Positions 8,145 through 18,138 of a stretch of 64,000 nucleotides of DNA are shown piece by piece; within the stretch, counting starts at the first letter, position 1, and each line of letters begins with the position of its first letter. The DNA is taken from assembly GCA_040387475.1 (NCBI GenBank), contig JAZKDT010000001.1, positions 310,001 through 374,000 of the forward strand, written 5' to 3'. This DNA is from UBA4416 sp040387475. GTDB taxonomy: Bacteria; Bacteroidota; Bacteroidia; B-17B0; Aurantibacillaceae. A program made the translations under genes and the position numbers. A model generated the notes under the pieces. The model had not been told where the DNA came from, made no database searches, and saw only the letters and a program-made list of their open reading frames with translations.

Positions 8145-8939
8145 ATGACTGTAGAAATGGCTTTAGAAAACATAACAACGGAAGTAAAAAATGAAGTATT
8201 GATTATTACAATCAATCGTCCGGATAAATTAAATGCGCTTAATAAACAAACGATTGAAGAGCTTCATGACACTTTTGTGGATGCTGAAAACAATAAAGAG
8301 ATTCGCGCCTTAATTATTACCGGAGCCGGTCAAAAAGCCTTTGTGGCGGGAGCAGATATTGCAGAGTTTGCAAACTTTAGTATAGAGGAAGGAAAACAAT
8401 TAAGCTCAATAGGTCATTTCAAAATATTTAATTTTATTGAAAACTATTCCAAACCTGTTATTGCTGCTGTTAATGGTTTTGCATTAGGTGGAGGATTGGA
8501 ATTAGCAATGGCTTGCCATATTCGTGTGGCTAGTTCAAACGCTAAAATGGGTTTACCGGAAGTAAGTTTAGGCGTTATCCCAGGGTATGGCGGAACACAA
8601 CGTTTAGCGCAATTAGTTGGGAAAGGCAAAGCTTTTGAAATGATTGTTACTGCTGATATGATAGGAGCAGAAGACGCCTTAAAATGGGGCCTTGCTAATT
8701 ACGTAACTACACAGGAAGAGTTATTAAATAAATGTTTTGAGATTACTTCAAAAATTATAACCAAATCACCAATAGCAGTAAAAACAGCTATTAAAGTAAT
8801 TAATGCTGGATACAATAATAAGCAAAACGGTTACGAGGTAGAGATTGAAGAGTTTGGGAAAAGTTTTGGAAGCGGTGATTTTAAGGAAGGGGTATCTGCA
8901 TTTTTAGAAAAACGTAAAGCAAATTTTCCAGGGAATTAA
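8145..8939 (+). CDS. Enoyl-CoA hydratase/isomerase (crotonase family)
   Basis: A 264-residue cytosolic crotonase-fold enzyme expected to hydrate 2-enoyl-CoA to 3-hydroxyacyl-CoA. The oxyanion-hole segments AFVAGADIAEF and NGFALGGGLELAMAC are intact. The two catalytic glutamates are present with the correct 20-residue spacing: Glu119 in GLELAMAC and Glu139 in LPEVSLGVIPG. The signature GYGGTQRL follows. These residues favour a true hydratase over an isomerase or hydrolase. The next gene encodes 3-hydroxyanthranilate dioxygenase of tryptophan catabolism, so it might serve the lower part of that pathway, but a beta-oxidation role is equally possible. An in-frame ATG at 8157 is an alternative start. 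Confidence 0.9.
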   Translation: MTVEMALENITTEVKNEVLIITINRPDKLNALNKQTIEELHDTFVDAENNKEIRALIITGAGQKAFVAGADIAEFANFSIEEGKQLSSIGHFKIFNFIENYSKPVIAAVNGFALGGGLELAMACHIRVASSNAKMGLPEVSLGVIPGYGGTQRLAQLVGKGKAFEMIVTADMIGAEDALKWGLANYVTTQEELLNKCFEITSKIITKSPIAVKTAIKVINAGYNNKQNGYEVEIEEFGKSFGSGDFKEGVSAFLEKRKANFPGN

Positions 8940-8998
8940 ATCAATAATAGTATGTCACATCGAGCGTCGAAAAGTTTTATATTTTAATCCAACTAACA

Positions 8999-9523
8999 AT
9001 GAGCGTTACAAGACCATTCAATTTCAAAAAGTGGATCGATGACAATCGTCATTTATTAAAGCCACCGGTGAACAATAAAGTAGTGTATAGAGATGCTGAA
9101 TTTATAGTAATGGTTGTTGGCGGGCCAAATTCAAGAAAAGACTATCACTTTAATGAAAGCGAAGAATTTTTTTACCAGTTGGAAGGCGACATCAAAGTCG
9201 TTATTCAGGAAGATGGTAAAGCAGTTGAAGTAGATATCAGAGAGGGAGACATTTTTTTATTACCTCCAAGAGTTCCTCATAATCCTATCCGTTTTAAAAA
9301 TACCATCGGCTTAGTAATGGAAAGAAAACGAAGAGATGGGGAAAAAGATGGACTAATGTGGTTTTGCGAAAAATGTAACAATAAATTATACGAAGAGAAA
9401 TTTATATTAAATGATATCGCCTCTCAATTTCAGGGCATTTTCGAAAAATTTTATAGTTCAGATGAGTTGCGAACATGCAAATCATGTGCCCATATAATGG
9501 TTCCACCCCCTGTAATTTCTTAA
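8999..9523 (+). CDS. nbaC: 3-hydroxyanthranilate 3,4-dioxygenase
   Basis: A 174-residue cupin-fold, Fe(II)-dependent enzyme that opens the ring of 3-hydroxyanthranilate to 2-amino-3-carboxymuconate semialdehyde in the kynurenine pathway. Iron ligands His50, Glu56 and His94 show the same spacing (6 and 38) as in the human enzyme. The C-terminus carries two CxxC pairs (Cys123/126 and Cys160/163) that form the rubredoxin-like second iron site seen in bacterial homologues. The ring-opened product can cyclise to quinolinate for NAD synthesis or be decarboxylated. The decarboxylase gene lies in this window at 38280-39269, so the degradative branch is likely. Confidence 0.95.
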   Translation: MSVTRPFNFKKWIDDNRHLLKPPVNNKVVYRDAEFIVMVVGGPNSRKDYHFNESEEFFYQLEGDIKVVIQEDGKAVEVDIREGDIFLLPPRVPHNPIRFKNTIGLVMERKRRDGEKDGLMWFCEKCNNKLYEEKFILNDIASQFQGIFEKFYSSDELRTCKSCAHIMVPPPVIS

Positions 9524-9599
9524 CATTTTTTGACACCAAAAACTTCGTAGAAGTACAGTTTTGATGAGTAAATGAGTCGCTTTTGGTCTGATTTTGCCG

Positions 9600-9607
9600 T
9601 AACTTTG
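9600..9607 (+). promoter_or_regulatory. Candidate -7 promoter box for the large secreted protein
   Basis: TAACTTTG fits TAnnTTTG and lies 19 bases before the ATG at 9627. A TTTG at 9582-9585 is closer than the usual -33 position, so only the -7 part is convincing. Confidence 0.4.
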
Positions 9608-9626
9608 CGGTATTAATTTGATTACC

Positions 9627-12600
9627 ATGAGAAAACAAAAAATTTACACCAGCTTTTTAATTATATTATCAACATTTTTTGCACAATTTTCATTCGCCCA
9701 GTTATCCGACGGGTTTGATATTAAAGCAGCATATCAGCAGGCAAAAAATAAAGGCATCGCTCAAAGTGATGTTGAAGGATATGTTAAGTATTTGCATAAT
9801 GATTATTTATCCCATAAAGGTGGGCATCAACCTGCGAGCCCGGCTTTAGGCGTATATGATGCAGGAACCATTTATTTAAATGGTAATAGCGCAGGTAATC
9901 CGCTTGCTAAACCCTTCAATCCAAATTCACCACAAAATGCGTATTGTCCAAATGCGGGTTTTGAGCAAGGTACTTTTGCAAACTGGACCGGGGGATATGG
10001 AGCGGTTGCTAATGGTGGCTTTGGAGCGCCATTTCCAGTTTATAATCAAACATCCCCAACTATTGAAAATTCAGCAGGAAATAACGTTGGCTTAACCAAT
10101 ACTATTAATTATCATACAATAATGACTACACCTGCTACTAATAGCGTGTATCCAAATTATGTAGGATGGGATTCTATCGCAAGTAAAGTTGTAGGTACTC
10201 AAACGGTATCTGAAATTCCTGTAGTTAATCCTAATGGCGGTCCGGTTTCAGTTCGTTTAAATGGAGCAAGTGCGAATTATAGAGCAAGTAAATTAACCTA
10301 TAACATGGCCCTGAATCCAAATAATAAAAATTTCAGTATTTCATATGCATTAGTTCTAAATAATGGAGGTCATACGGCTGATGATCAACCATACTTTTCA
10401 GTAAAAGTTACAGATCAAAGCGGTAATCTCGTTCCGGGATGTTCAGTATACACGGTAACCTGTCATCCTGATTTAACAAATCCATCATCGCCTTTATATG
10501 ATCCTACCTGGACAAATGCAGTTACAGGGTTTAATGACATTATGTACAGAAAATGGTCGACGTTTGCATTCGATTTTTCTAATTACCCTACCATTACATC
10601 GGTTAACGTGGAGTTCTATGTGGGTGGTTGCGCACAAGGTGGTCACTGGGGCTATGCTTATGTAGATGCTGCCTGTAGTCAGGGTGGAGCTGTAGCAAGT
10701 TTTTGTGCCGGTTCAAATGCCTCTGTATTAACAGCACCAATAGGTTATAGTACTTATCAATGGGTTGGTCCAAGTGGTCCGGTATCTGTTGGAAATGGTG
10801 GAAACACCGGTACTGCAACCATTACTCCGGTTACAGCGGGTCAGGTTTTCACATGTAATGTAACAGCCCCTAATGGCTGTGCCAGTTCGTTTCAAACTAC
10901 TATTGCCGTAACATCTATTAGTATTACGGGCATAGGCTCTACACCTTCCTGTCAAAATGGAAATAGTGGAACAGCGTTTGTGAGCGCTACAGGCAGTAGC
11001 TTGGGCTACAGTTATCAGTGGTTTAATAGTTCAGGTCCGGTGAGTACTGCCCAAAACGCCCCGGGTTTATCGCCTGGTGTATACAGCGTTACGGTGTCTT
11101 CGCCAATGTGTGGATCGGAGACAGCAACCGTTGCTGTGGGAATTAGTGCACCTTCTTTTTATGGCTTACCCGCCCCCTATTGTGGCACAACCGCTTGGAT
11201 AACAACTTCGGGGGGGTCCAATTACAAATGGTATACGGCCAGTCCTTTAGCACTTATTCCGGGAGCAACAAGTTCTTCATTAACAATTAATTCGCCGGTT
11301 AACGGCGCAGAATACTTTCTCGTGTATACTACACCAAGTGGTTGTAAGGATTCGATAAAATATACATTGAATCAAACGCCGGGTGGAAATATCTATGCCA
11401 GCAATATTAAAAGCATCTGTCCGGGAAATAACAACTCTTATGCAGTTATTAATTTACAAACATCAGCGCCTCCTGTATATAGCTATACCGTTACGGGCCC
11501 TGCCGGTTATAACTCAGTATTAAATAATACAACAGCTATTAAAGATAGTGTTGTAGGTTTATCGATTGGTACTTATACTGCAGACGTGTTTGACGGTCAG
11601 TGTTTATATAACACAACATTTACGGTGAGCCCGTTCGTTTATACTTACACGTTAACGCCTCCTAACTCTACCATTTGTTCTCCTGGCAGCACCTCGTTGA
11701 CTGTTGATTTTGGCAACACAACACCTGGAACATGCGGTTTATCGTCCAGCGGCAGTTGTACTTCACCAAACTTAATTACTATTGGAAATGGAACCCAGGT
11801 AAACTCCTCAACAGGATATCCGGCCATTTATAGTAACTGGTATAAAAATGCAAGACACCAGATACTATATACTGCCAGCGAATTAGCAGCTGCAGGTATC
11901 TTGCCAGGTAAGATCTCAAGTATCGCTTTCGAAATCACCCAGATAATGGGAACTACAAGTTATCCTAACTTCTCCATTAAAATGAAATGTACCAACGTGA
12001 ATGATTTAGGCGTAGGTACCGCATTTGATAATACTGGCTTAACCCAGGTGTTTTTTGCAGGCAATATAAATATTACAACCGGTTGGAATACATATGCTTT
12101 CCCAACAGCTTATGAATGGGACGGAGCGTCGAACATTTTAATTGATGTGTGTAGCGATTTAACAGCAAATTACACAAACAACTCTTCGTCTCCTTACACG
12201 CAAACTCCTTTCAACTCAGTTAGATGGTTTAATAGTGATGTAACACCGGCATGTTCAAATCCAACATCCTCCGGATATACACCTAACACAACCTATCGTC
12301 CAAATATAAAATTTGGAAACTGTGGCGGTTCAAATCCGGCAGCATTTACGTATTCGTGGTCTCCTTCAGCAGGATTATCTTCAACGAACACTTTTACAAC
12401 TATTGCAAGCCCAACCGTAACTACAATTTATACGGTTCAGGTAAATCCTATTGGGCAAACAAACTGTATGCAGGCGCAAACCTCTACGGTTAACGTAGCC
12501 AGTGCAGTGACTCCAACAATTACAGCGGTTACCCCTGTTTGTACAAATGCCGCTTCATTCTCATTATCGGCAACACCTGCTGGTGGAACCTGGAGTTTAA

Positions 12601-14729
12601 CAGCGCCTACATCTACAGCAGGAGTATTTACTCCTTCTTTGGCATCTGTTGGAAATAATACAGTAACTTATTTATATGGAGGAGCAGGATGTTCGCAAAC
12701 GGTTACTTCTACAGTTCCTGTTGAACAATACGTTCCGTCCACTATTACGGGTACTTTAGCCACCTTATGTCTTCCAAATGGCCCTATCAATTTATCAACG
12801 GCCTTAGCTACTTCCACTTTGGGAGTAGGTGTTTGGACGGGAAATGGAGTTACAGGAACAACATTTGATCCGAATGTTGCAGGCGTTGGAACTCATACGT
12901 TAACCTATAGTACTAACTCTACACCTACACCTTCTTTATGTCCGTCGTCAAGTACGATAGCAGTTACGTTAAATTCTTCTGTGCAGCCAACAATAACGGC
13001 AGTCAATCCATTATGTACAAATGCTTCTGCTGTAACACTTTCTGTTACGCCAACAGGCGGTGTATGGACTGGTACAGGTGTTACTTCAGCTGGTGTATTT
13101 ACGCCTTCGTTAGCAACTGTAGGAAGTAATACGTATACTTATACTGTTGGTTCTGCAACATGTTCAGCATCCAATACAACTACCATTTTAGTTGAGCAAT
13201 TTGTACCTGCAACCATCACAGGTTCTATTAGTACATTATGTGTTACTAATCCCGCTGTAAATTTAGCTACAGCAGTAAGTACCTCAACTTTGGGAACGGG
13301 AGTTTGGTCTGGAACTGGTGTATCAGGTACAGCCTTCGATCCATCGATTGCAGGTGCAGGTTCAGGAACAGCGGTACATACTTTAACTTATAGTACAAAC
13401 TCGGTTCCAATTGGTTTATGCCCTGACGCAAGCACATTATCTATCACAGTAAATTCGGTAGTTCAACCTACTATTACACCGGCTGGTCCTTATTGCGATA
13501 ACTACGCAGCGCAACAGTTAACAGCAAATCCTGCGGGCGGTGTGTGGAGTCCTTCATTACCAACAACAAGTATTTCAAATTCAGGTTTATTTACACCGGC
13601 ATCAAGTTTCGTAGGTAGCAACACAGTTTACTACACTTTAACAAATGCGCCGTGTGTTAAAACGGATTCTATTCTTGTTGAGGTTGTACATTTTGTGCCT
13701 GCAACTATAGTAAATCCAACAATGGGCCCTTACTGTATTTATGATGCATCCGTAGATTTACAACCAATAGCTCAGTTTACAGGCGGTACTTGGTCGGGTA
13801 ACGGTATGAGTGGTTCTATTTTTACACCTGCAACTGCGGGCGCCAATGTTCATACAATTACTTATAGTACAGATCCTTCTCCATTATTATATTGTGGAAC
13901 TACTGAAACCATTTCAATTTTAGTGAATGCTAAACCTGAAGCGAATGCCGTTCCTAACGTATCATCGGGTTGTAACCCTGTTACTGTTGATTATATGACT
14001 ACCTCATACTCTACAGGTTCAGCTGTCTGGACCTTTGGAGATGGTTCAGCTCAGGACACAGGATTACAGGTGTCGCATACATATACTGTTCCTGGAACTT
14101 ATACAGCAACTCTTCAGTACACAGATCCTATTGGTTGTAAGGATACAACGGTAGCTAACAGTGGCATTACTGTATTTGCAATACCAGTAGCTTCCTTTGA
14201 TCCATCAGTTGTGGAAACAACCGTGGTTGACGGACAAATCGAATTTGTAAATCAATCTACCGTTTTAACCAACAATACCTATACATGGGATATCGGAGGA
14301 TTATATAATAGTGTTAATGTTGATGAATCTTATCTGTTTGTTAACTCGGGAATGTTTGTTGTAACCCTTGTTGCTACAAGTAATGATGGAGGTTGTGTAG
14401 ATGATACGTCTATTGTGATCAATGTAAATCCTGATGTGGTATTATATGTTCCAAATGCATTTACTCCTGGTTCGGATGGATTAAATGATGCCTTCCATAT
14501 TTTCTTACCTCCAACAGGCGTTGATTACTCTACCTTTAATTTAATTATTTATGACAGATGGGGTGAGTTAATCTACAAAACCACCGATGTAACTCAAGCC
14601 TGGAATGGAGCTAAAAACAACTCGGGCGATATATTGAAACAGGATGTTTACGTATATAAAATTACCTTTAAGGATGAGAAGAAAAAATCTTATGAAAAAG
14701 TAGGACACGTTTCCTTACTTCGAAAATAG
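9627..14729 (+). CDS. Giant secreted repeat protein with PKD domain and type B gliding-motility C-terminal domain
   Basis: About 1700 residues from the ATG at 9627 (a TTG lies nine bases upstream). A signal peptide (to about residue 25, ending FAQ) leads to a Ser/Thr/Gly-rich chain with many Cys-containing Ig-like modules. From about residue 960 to 1430 a unit of roughly 158 residues repeats three times, each starting with a V-x-P-T-I-T phrase (near 961, 1119 and 1278) and holding GGxWSGTGV and HTLTYSTN phrases. A PKD domain with WTFGDGS follows near 1440 to 1515. The last 95 residues (YVPNAFTPGSDGLNDAFHIF, YDRWGELIYK) are the CHU_C/type B sorting domain that sends proteins through the type IX secretion system. 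It is probably a surface adhesin or matrix protein; the ligand is unknown. Confidence 0.88.
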   Translation: MRKQKIYTSFLIILSTFFAQFSFAQLSDGFDIKAAYQQAKNKGIAQSDVEGYVKYLHNDYLSHKGGHQPASPALGVYDAGTIYLNGNSAGNPLAKPFNPNSPQNAYCPNAGFEQGTFANWTGGYGAVANGGFGAPFPVYNQTSPTIENSAGNNVGLTNTINYHTIMTTPATNSVYPNYVGWDSIASKVVGTQTVSEIPVVNPNGGPVSVRLNGASANYRASKLTYNMALNPNNKNFSISYALVLNNGGHTADDQPYFSVKVTDQSGNLVPGCSVYTVTCHPDLTNPSSPLYDPTWTNAVTGFNDIMYRKWSTFAFDFSNYPTITSVNVEFYVGGCAQGGHWGYAYVDAACSQGGAVASFCAGSNASVLTAPIGYSTYQWVGPSGPVSVGNGGNTGTATITPVTAGQVFTCNVTAPNGCASSFQTTIAVTSISITGIGSTPSCQNGNSGTAFVSATGSSLGYSYQWFNSSGPVSTAQNAPGLSPGVYSVTVSSPMCGSETATVAVGISAPSFYGLPAPYCGTTAWITTSGGSNYKWYTASPLALIPGATSSSLTINSPVNGAEYFLVYTTPSGCKDSIKYTLNQTPGGNIYASNIKSICPGNNNSYAVINLQTSAPPVYSYTVTGPAGYNSVLNNTTAIKDSVVGLSIGTYTADVFDGQCLYNTTFTVSPFVYTYTLTPPNSTICSPGSTSLTVDFGNTTPGTCGLSSSGSCTSPNLITIGNGTQVNSSTGYPAIYSNWYKNARHQILYTASELAAAGILPGKISSIAFEITQIMGTTSYPNFSIKMKCTNVNDLGVGTAFDNTGLTQVFFAGNINITTGWNTYAFPTAYEWDGASNILIDVCSDLTANYTNNSSSPYTQTPFNSVRWFNSDVTPACSNPTSSGYTPNTTYRPNIKFGNCGGSNPAAFTYSWSPSAGLSSTNTFTTIASPTVTTIYTVQVNPIGQTNCMQAQTSTVNVASAVTPTITAVTPVCTNAASFSLSATPAGGTWSLTAPTSTAGVFTPSLASVGNNTVTYLYGGAGCSQTVTSTVPVEQYVPSTITGTLATLCLPNGPINLSTALATSTLGVGVWTGNGVTGTTFDPNVAGVGTHTLTYSTNSTPTPSLCPSSSTIAVTLNSSVQPTITAVNPLCTNASAVTLSVTPTGGVWTGTGVTSAGVFTPSLATVGSNTYTYTVGSATCSASNTTTILVEQFVPATITGSISTLCVTNPAVNLATAVSTSTLGTGVWSGTGVSGTAFDPSIAGAGSGTAVHTLTYSTNSVPIGLCPDASTLSITVNSVVQPTITPAGPYCDNYAAQQLTANPAGGVWSPSLPTTSISNSGLFTPASSFVGSNTVYYTLTNAPCVKTDSILVEVVHFVPATIVNPTMGPYCIYDASVDLQPIAQFTGGTWSGNGMSGSIFTPATAGANVHTITYSTDPSPLLYCGTTETISILVNAKPEANAVPNVSSGCNPVTVDYMTTSYSTGSAVWTFGDGSAQDTGLQVSHTYTVPGTYTATLQYTDPIGCKDTTVANSGITVFAIPVASFDPSVVETTVVDGQIEFVNQSTVLTNNTYTWDIGGLYNSVNVDESYLFVNSGMFVVTLVATSNDGGCVDDTSIVINVNPDVVLYVPNAFTPGSDGLNDAFHIFLPPTGVDYSTFNLIIYDRWGELIYKTTDVTQAWNGAKNNSGDILKQDVYVYKITFKDEKKKSYEKVGHVSLLRK

Positions 14730-14746
14730 CCTTCTTAAAATTGTTT

Positions 14747-14778
14747 AAAAGCTCTGCGGAACTATTCGCAGAGCTTTT
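14747..14778 (+). terminator. Intrinsic terminator after the giant secreted protein
   Basis: A perfect 12-bp inverted repeat, AAAAGCTCTGCG (14747-14758) and CGCAGAGCTTTT (14767-14778), with an eight-base loop and a following T run. It separates the secreted protein gene from the HerA-like gene. Confidence 0.9.
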
Positions 14779-14801
14779 TTATTTTTGTAAAAACCAATAC
14801 T

Positions 14802-16343
14802 ATGTCAGATCCTACAAAATTTAATCAACACATTGTTGCCGGATATTCCACCACCGGTGATTTTATTATATTAGGCGCCGCTTTATTGGATGGTGTGCCT
14901 CAAAAAGACGCCGTGGTGAAACTTCCGCTCAAAACATTAAATCGCCACGGATTAATTGCCGGAGCTACCGGCACAGGAAAAACGGTAACCCTTCAAATCA
15001 TTGCCGAGAATATGTGTGCTAAAGGGATTCCTGTTTTAATGATGGATTTAAAAGGCGATCTGAGTGGAATTGCCAAGCCAGGAAGTTTAAATCCAAAAAT
15101 TGAAGAAAGACATTCAGCCATAGGTATGCCCTATGTGCCTAACGCAAGTTCAGTGGAATTTTTAACACTCTCAAAAGAGAATGGCGCAAAATTAAGAGCT
15201 ACCGTTAGTGAATTTGGGCCTGTATTATTCTCTAAGGTGTTAGATTTAAATGACACTCAAAGTGGAATTGTAGCTATTATCTTTAAATATGCTGATGATA
15301 AGAAACTGCCGTTATTGGATCTGAAGGATTTTAAAGCTCTATTGAATTTCGTTACTGGAGAAGGTAAAGTGGAAATTCAAAAAAATTACGGCAATGTTTC
15401 ATCGGCTTCTGTTGGAACTATATTGCGCTCTGTTATTGAACTCGAATCGCAGGGAGCGGATACTTTTTTTGGTGAACGTTCTTTTGAAGTAACAGATCTG
15501 GTTAGATTAGATGCCTACGGAAGAGGTATTGCTTCCATTATAAGACTGGTTGATATACAGGACAAACCTAAGTTATTTTCAACCTTTATGTTATGTTTAC
15601 TGGCAGAAGTTTACCAAACCTTTCCAGAGGCCGGAGATATGGAGAAACCAAAACTGTGTATTTTTATTGATGAAGCTCATTTAATTTTTAAAGAAGCATC
15701 GGATGCATTATTAGATCAAATCGAGTCTATTATTAAATTGATTAGAAGTAAGGGTGTGGGTATTTATTTTTGCACGCAAAATCCATATGATATTCCCGAC
15801 GCCGTATTATCACAGCTTGGATTAAAGGTACAGCATGCCTTAAGAGCCTTTACAGAGAAAGACAGGAAAGCTATTAAAAAAACTGCAGAAAATTACCCTA
15901 TATCGGAATTTTACAAAACGGATGAAATGCTGACAAGTATTGGAATAGGCCAGGCTTTGATAACCGCATTAAATGAAAAAGGAATTCCCACGCCTTTGGC
16001 CGCTACTCATTTAAGAGCACCTATGAGCAGAATAGGGATTCTGACTCCTGATGAGATCCACCAAATTGTATCGACAAGTACCGTTGCTCTTAAATACAAT
16101 GAGGTGATTGACAGAGAAAGCGCTTTTGAAATACTGAATAAAAAATTACAGGAAACGGAAGAAGCAGAGCCAAACGAAAAGACCTCAAAAAGATCTGAGA
16201 AAGAAGAAAAGTCTACGATCGAAAAAATAAGCGAAAACACAATGGTAAGGCAAGTAGGACGAACCGTAATGAAAGAAGTTGCACGCGGTTTATTGGGTGT
16301 ACTTGGTTTAGGCGGTAAAAAGAAAAAAGGAAGCTGGTTTTAA
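14802..16343 (+). CDS. HerA-like DUF853 family ATPase
   Basis: A 513-residue P-loop ATPase of the HerA/FtsK superfamily, matching the DUF853 (YjgR) group. An N-terminal segment (HIVAGYSTTGDFIILGAAL) precedes Walker A GATGTGKT near residues 54 to 61. Walker B is LCIFIDEAHL, and a sensor-like YFCTQNPYDIP follows. The C-terminus is a charged Glu/Lys linker and a basic helix ending KKKKGSWF. The cellular role of the family is not established; related HerA proteins pump or unwind DNA. It stands alone behind a terminator. The stop overlaps the convergent YdeI stop by four bases. Confidence 0.87.
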   Translation: MSDPTKFNQHIVAGYSTTGDFIILGAALLDGVPQKDAVVKLPLKTLNRHGLIAGATGTGKTVTLQIIAENMCAKGIPVLMMDLKGDLSGIAKPGSLNPKIEERHSAIGMPYVPNASSVEFLTLSKENGAKLRATVSEFGPVLFSKVLDLNDTQSGIVAIIFKYADDKKLPLLDLKDFKALLNFVTGEGKVEIQKNYGNVSSASVGTILRSVIELESQGADTFFGERSFEVTDLVRLDAYGRGIASIIRLVDIQDKPKLFSTFMLCLLAEVYQTFPEAGDMEKPKLCIFIDEAHLIFKEASDALLDQIESIIKLIRSKGVGIYFCTQNPYDIPDAVLSQLGLKVQHALRAFTEKDRKAIKKTAENYPISEFYKTDEMLTSIGIGQALITALNEKGIPTPLAATHLRAPMSRIGILTPDEIHQIVSTSTVALKYNEVIDRESAFEILNKKLQETEEAEPNEKTSKRSEKEEKSTIEKISENTMVRQVGRTVMKEVARGLLGVLGLGGKKKKGSWF

Positions 16344-16918
16344 AACTGTTTTGGCTTTAATTTTTTGCCAGCTAATTCTGCGATTTCAGTGATTCTTCTT
16401 TGTCGTGTTTCAGATTTCTTTGCAAAAACAATCCAGGTCAGCATCATTTTTTTTACCGATTTGCTTAAACTCAAAAAAAATGATTTTGACCCAGGGTTAG
16501 CCGTAAAAGCTTTCTCTAAATCTTTTGGTATGATCAGTTTCTCTACCTCGTCTAAAATTGTCCACGAACCGTTTTCTTTTGCAAGCGCTATACTGCGTAA
16601 ACCGGCTTTGGTCATTTTTTTTTCATCAATCAATCGCTTAATTTTTTCTTTATTGACTTTCGACCAGGTACTTGTTGGTTTTCGTTTACTGAAAAACTGT
16701 ATAAACTGCTCATCGTCGATAGATTTTCTGACACTGTCTATCCAGCCAAAACAAAGGGCTTCATCAACAGCGTCGCTCCAGGAAATAGTGGGGATACCCG
16801 ATTTCATTTTATAACAAACAAGCCAAACAGATTGTTTGGACGCATGATTTTGTTTTAGCCATTGCCTCCACTCTTTTTGACTTGCCGGATAAAAAGTGTC
16901 TATGTCATTACTCTGCAT
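16340..16918 (-). CDS. YdeI/OmpD-associated family protein
   Basis: About 192 residues from the ATG at 16918; a TTG one codon upstream is less likely. The sequence WRQWLKQNHASKQSVWLVCYKM, then SWSDAVDEALCFGWIDSVRKSIDD and FSKRKPTSTWSKVNKEKI, is the hallmark of the YdeI/OmpD-associated family, often linked to peptide or antimicrobial resistance. The biochemical activity is unknown. It is the last gene of the minus-strand cluster that begins with the ArsR regulator at 20527. It ends tail to tail on the HerA-like gene, with the two stop codons sharing bases. Confidence 0.82.
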   Translation of the reverse strand: MQSNDIDTFYPASQKEWRQWLKQNHASKQSVWLVCYKMKSGIPTISWSDAVDEALCFGWIDSVRKSIDDEQFIQFFSKRKPTSTWSKVNKEKIKRLIDEKKMTKAGLRSIALAKENGSWTILDEVEKLIIPKDLEKAFTANPGSKSFFLSLSKSVKKMMLTWIVFAKKSETRQRRITEIAELAGKKLKPKQF

Positions 16919-16926
16919 CAACTATA

Positions 16927-17340
16927 TTATTTCATCAGCACTAAAATAACACTTACAATTAAAATCCCCATTAAATGGTATGAACCGCTTATGATGCCGT
17001 AAAGAATAGGTTTTGGTATATTTGGATTGATGGCTATATTAATGGTATTCGATACGAGGAAACCTATACCAACAACTAAAGCAAAGTCAACGGCCCCGCT
17101 GATAGACCGAATGCCAAGCGCGTAAATTAAGATGGCACTGGCAACGGTTATCACTAATGAACATAGCGCGGGCCCTACTATAAAAATGGGCTTGTTTGGT
17201 AAAGTTTCACCTTCTTTATCCAAAGAGATTTTATACTGTTTGCTAAATAATAAAGTGAACCATAAGGCGCCTAATACAAAATACGCTATAAAGGCAATTA
17301 AAACACTCATCCAGTTTAAGTTTGCGAATTGATTGATCAT
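16927..17340 (-). CDS. DUF1761 family membrane protein
   Basis: A 137-residue protein with four predicted membrane helices. The start, MSVLIAFIAYFVLGALWFTLLFSKQY, is the conserved DUF1761 opening (a W-F-T-L-F-S pattern). No catalytic residues are evident and the function is unknown. It lies eight bases upstream of the YdeI gene in the same direction. Confidence 0.8.
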   Translation of the reverse strand: MINQFANLNWMSVLIAFIAYFVLGALWFTLLFSKQYKISLDKEGETLPNKPIFIVGPALCSLVITVASAILIYALGIRSISGAVDFALVVGIGFLVSNTINIAINPNIPKPILYGIISGSYHLMGILIVSVILVLMK

Positions 17341-17417
17341 ACTATTATTTTTTAAAGGTTAGACGACAAATGTAAATTGGCCTGGTGACAACCCTATGTC
17401 AGTGGTAAAAAAATAAT

Positions 17418-18110
17418 CTAATGAAATTTATCAAAAAATTCCTGCAAGGTCATTTTGTGAGGAATAAATTTATCTTCGAGAACATGCATCATTTTAATCC
17501 TGTCTAAGCGAAAGTATCTGAATTCCTTTCTTAACCTACACCAGGCTACCAGTAGCCAATTCTCCTGTGTGCTTAACAAAGCAAAAGGCTCTATGAGGCG
17601 GCTTGTAATTTTATGACTTTCGTTTTCGTAGTCAATATTCGTGACACAAAAATTGGTGAGTGCGAATTGTAATTCTGATAAATTATGGCTGTTTCGCTTT
17701 CTATTAACGTTTTGACTAAAGCGAGTTCGATCGGCAAGAAGATTAACTTTTTCTTTGGCGTTGTGTCCCAGCACAGCTTTTATTTTATCGATGGCTGCAA
17801 GGTAGTCGGTAACAAAAGAGCTATCTTTATTTTTCAACACCAATTGTTCAGCAAGAATCAACGCATTAGCTTCTGTTTCTGTAAACATAACGGGAGGTAT
17901 TCTATAGCCTTCCATCAACGTGTAGCCTTTGCCTTCTTCGGTCAAAACTGGCACGCCCGACTGTTCCAGCGCTTTGATGTCGCGGTAGATCGTTCTTATA
18001 CTTACCGAAAATTTGTGGGCTAACTCAGGAGCCGTTAAAAGACGTTTGGTTTGCAGCTGGTTTAAAATTGCAGTTAGTCGCGACAGTCGTTTGGTATCAT
18101 TATCCTGCAT
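17418..18110 (-). CDS. YafY-type transcriptional regulator (HTH plus WYL domain)
   Basis: A 230-residue regulator with an N-terminal winged helix of the DeoR/HTH_11 type (RLSRLTAILNQLQTKRLLTAPELAHKFSVSIRTIYRDIKALEQSGVPV). A C-terminal WYL domain follows (residues about 135 to 215; ENWLLVAWCRLRKEFRYFRLDRIKMM), which in this family binds small effectors or nucleic acid. It sits inside an operon whose first gene already encodes an ArsR repressor, so two regulators from different families share one cluster. It may act on this cluster or elsewhere. Confidence 0.88.
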   Translation of the reverse strand: MQDNDTKRLSRLTAILNQLQTKRLLTAPELAHKFSVSIRTIYRDIKALEQSGVPVLTEEGKGYTLMEGYRIPPVMFTETEANALILAEQLVLKNKDSSFVTDYLAAIDKIKAVLGHNAKEKVNLLADRTRFSQNVNRKRNSHNLSELQFALTNFCVTNIDYENESHKITSRLIEPFALLSTQENWLLVAWCRLRKEFRYFRLDRIKMMHVLEDKFIPHKMTLQEFFDKFH

Positions 18111-18138
18111 GTTAAATTTTATTGATCTTTCCCTAAAA

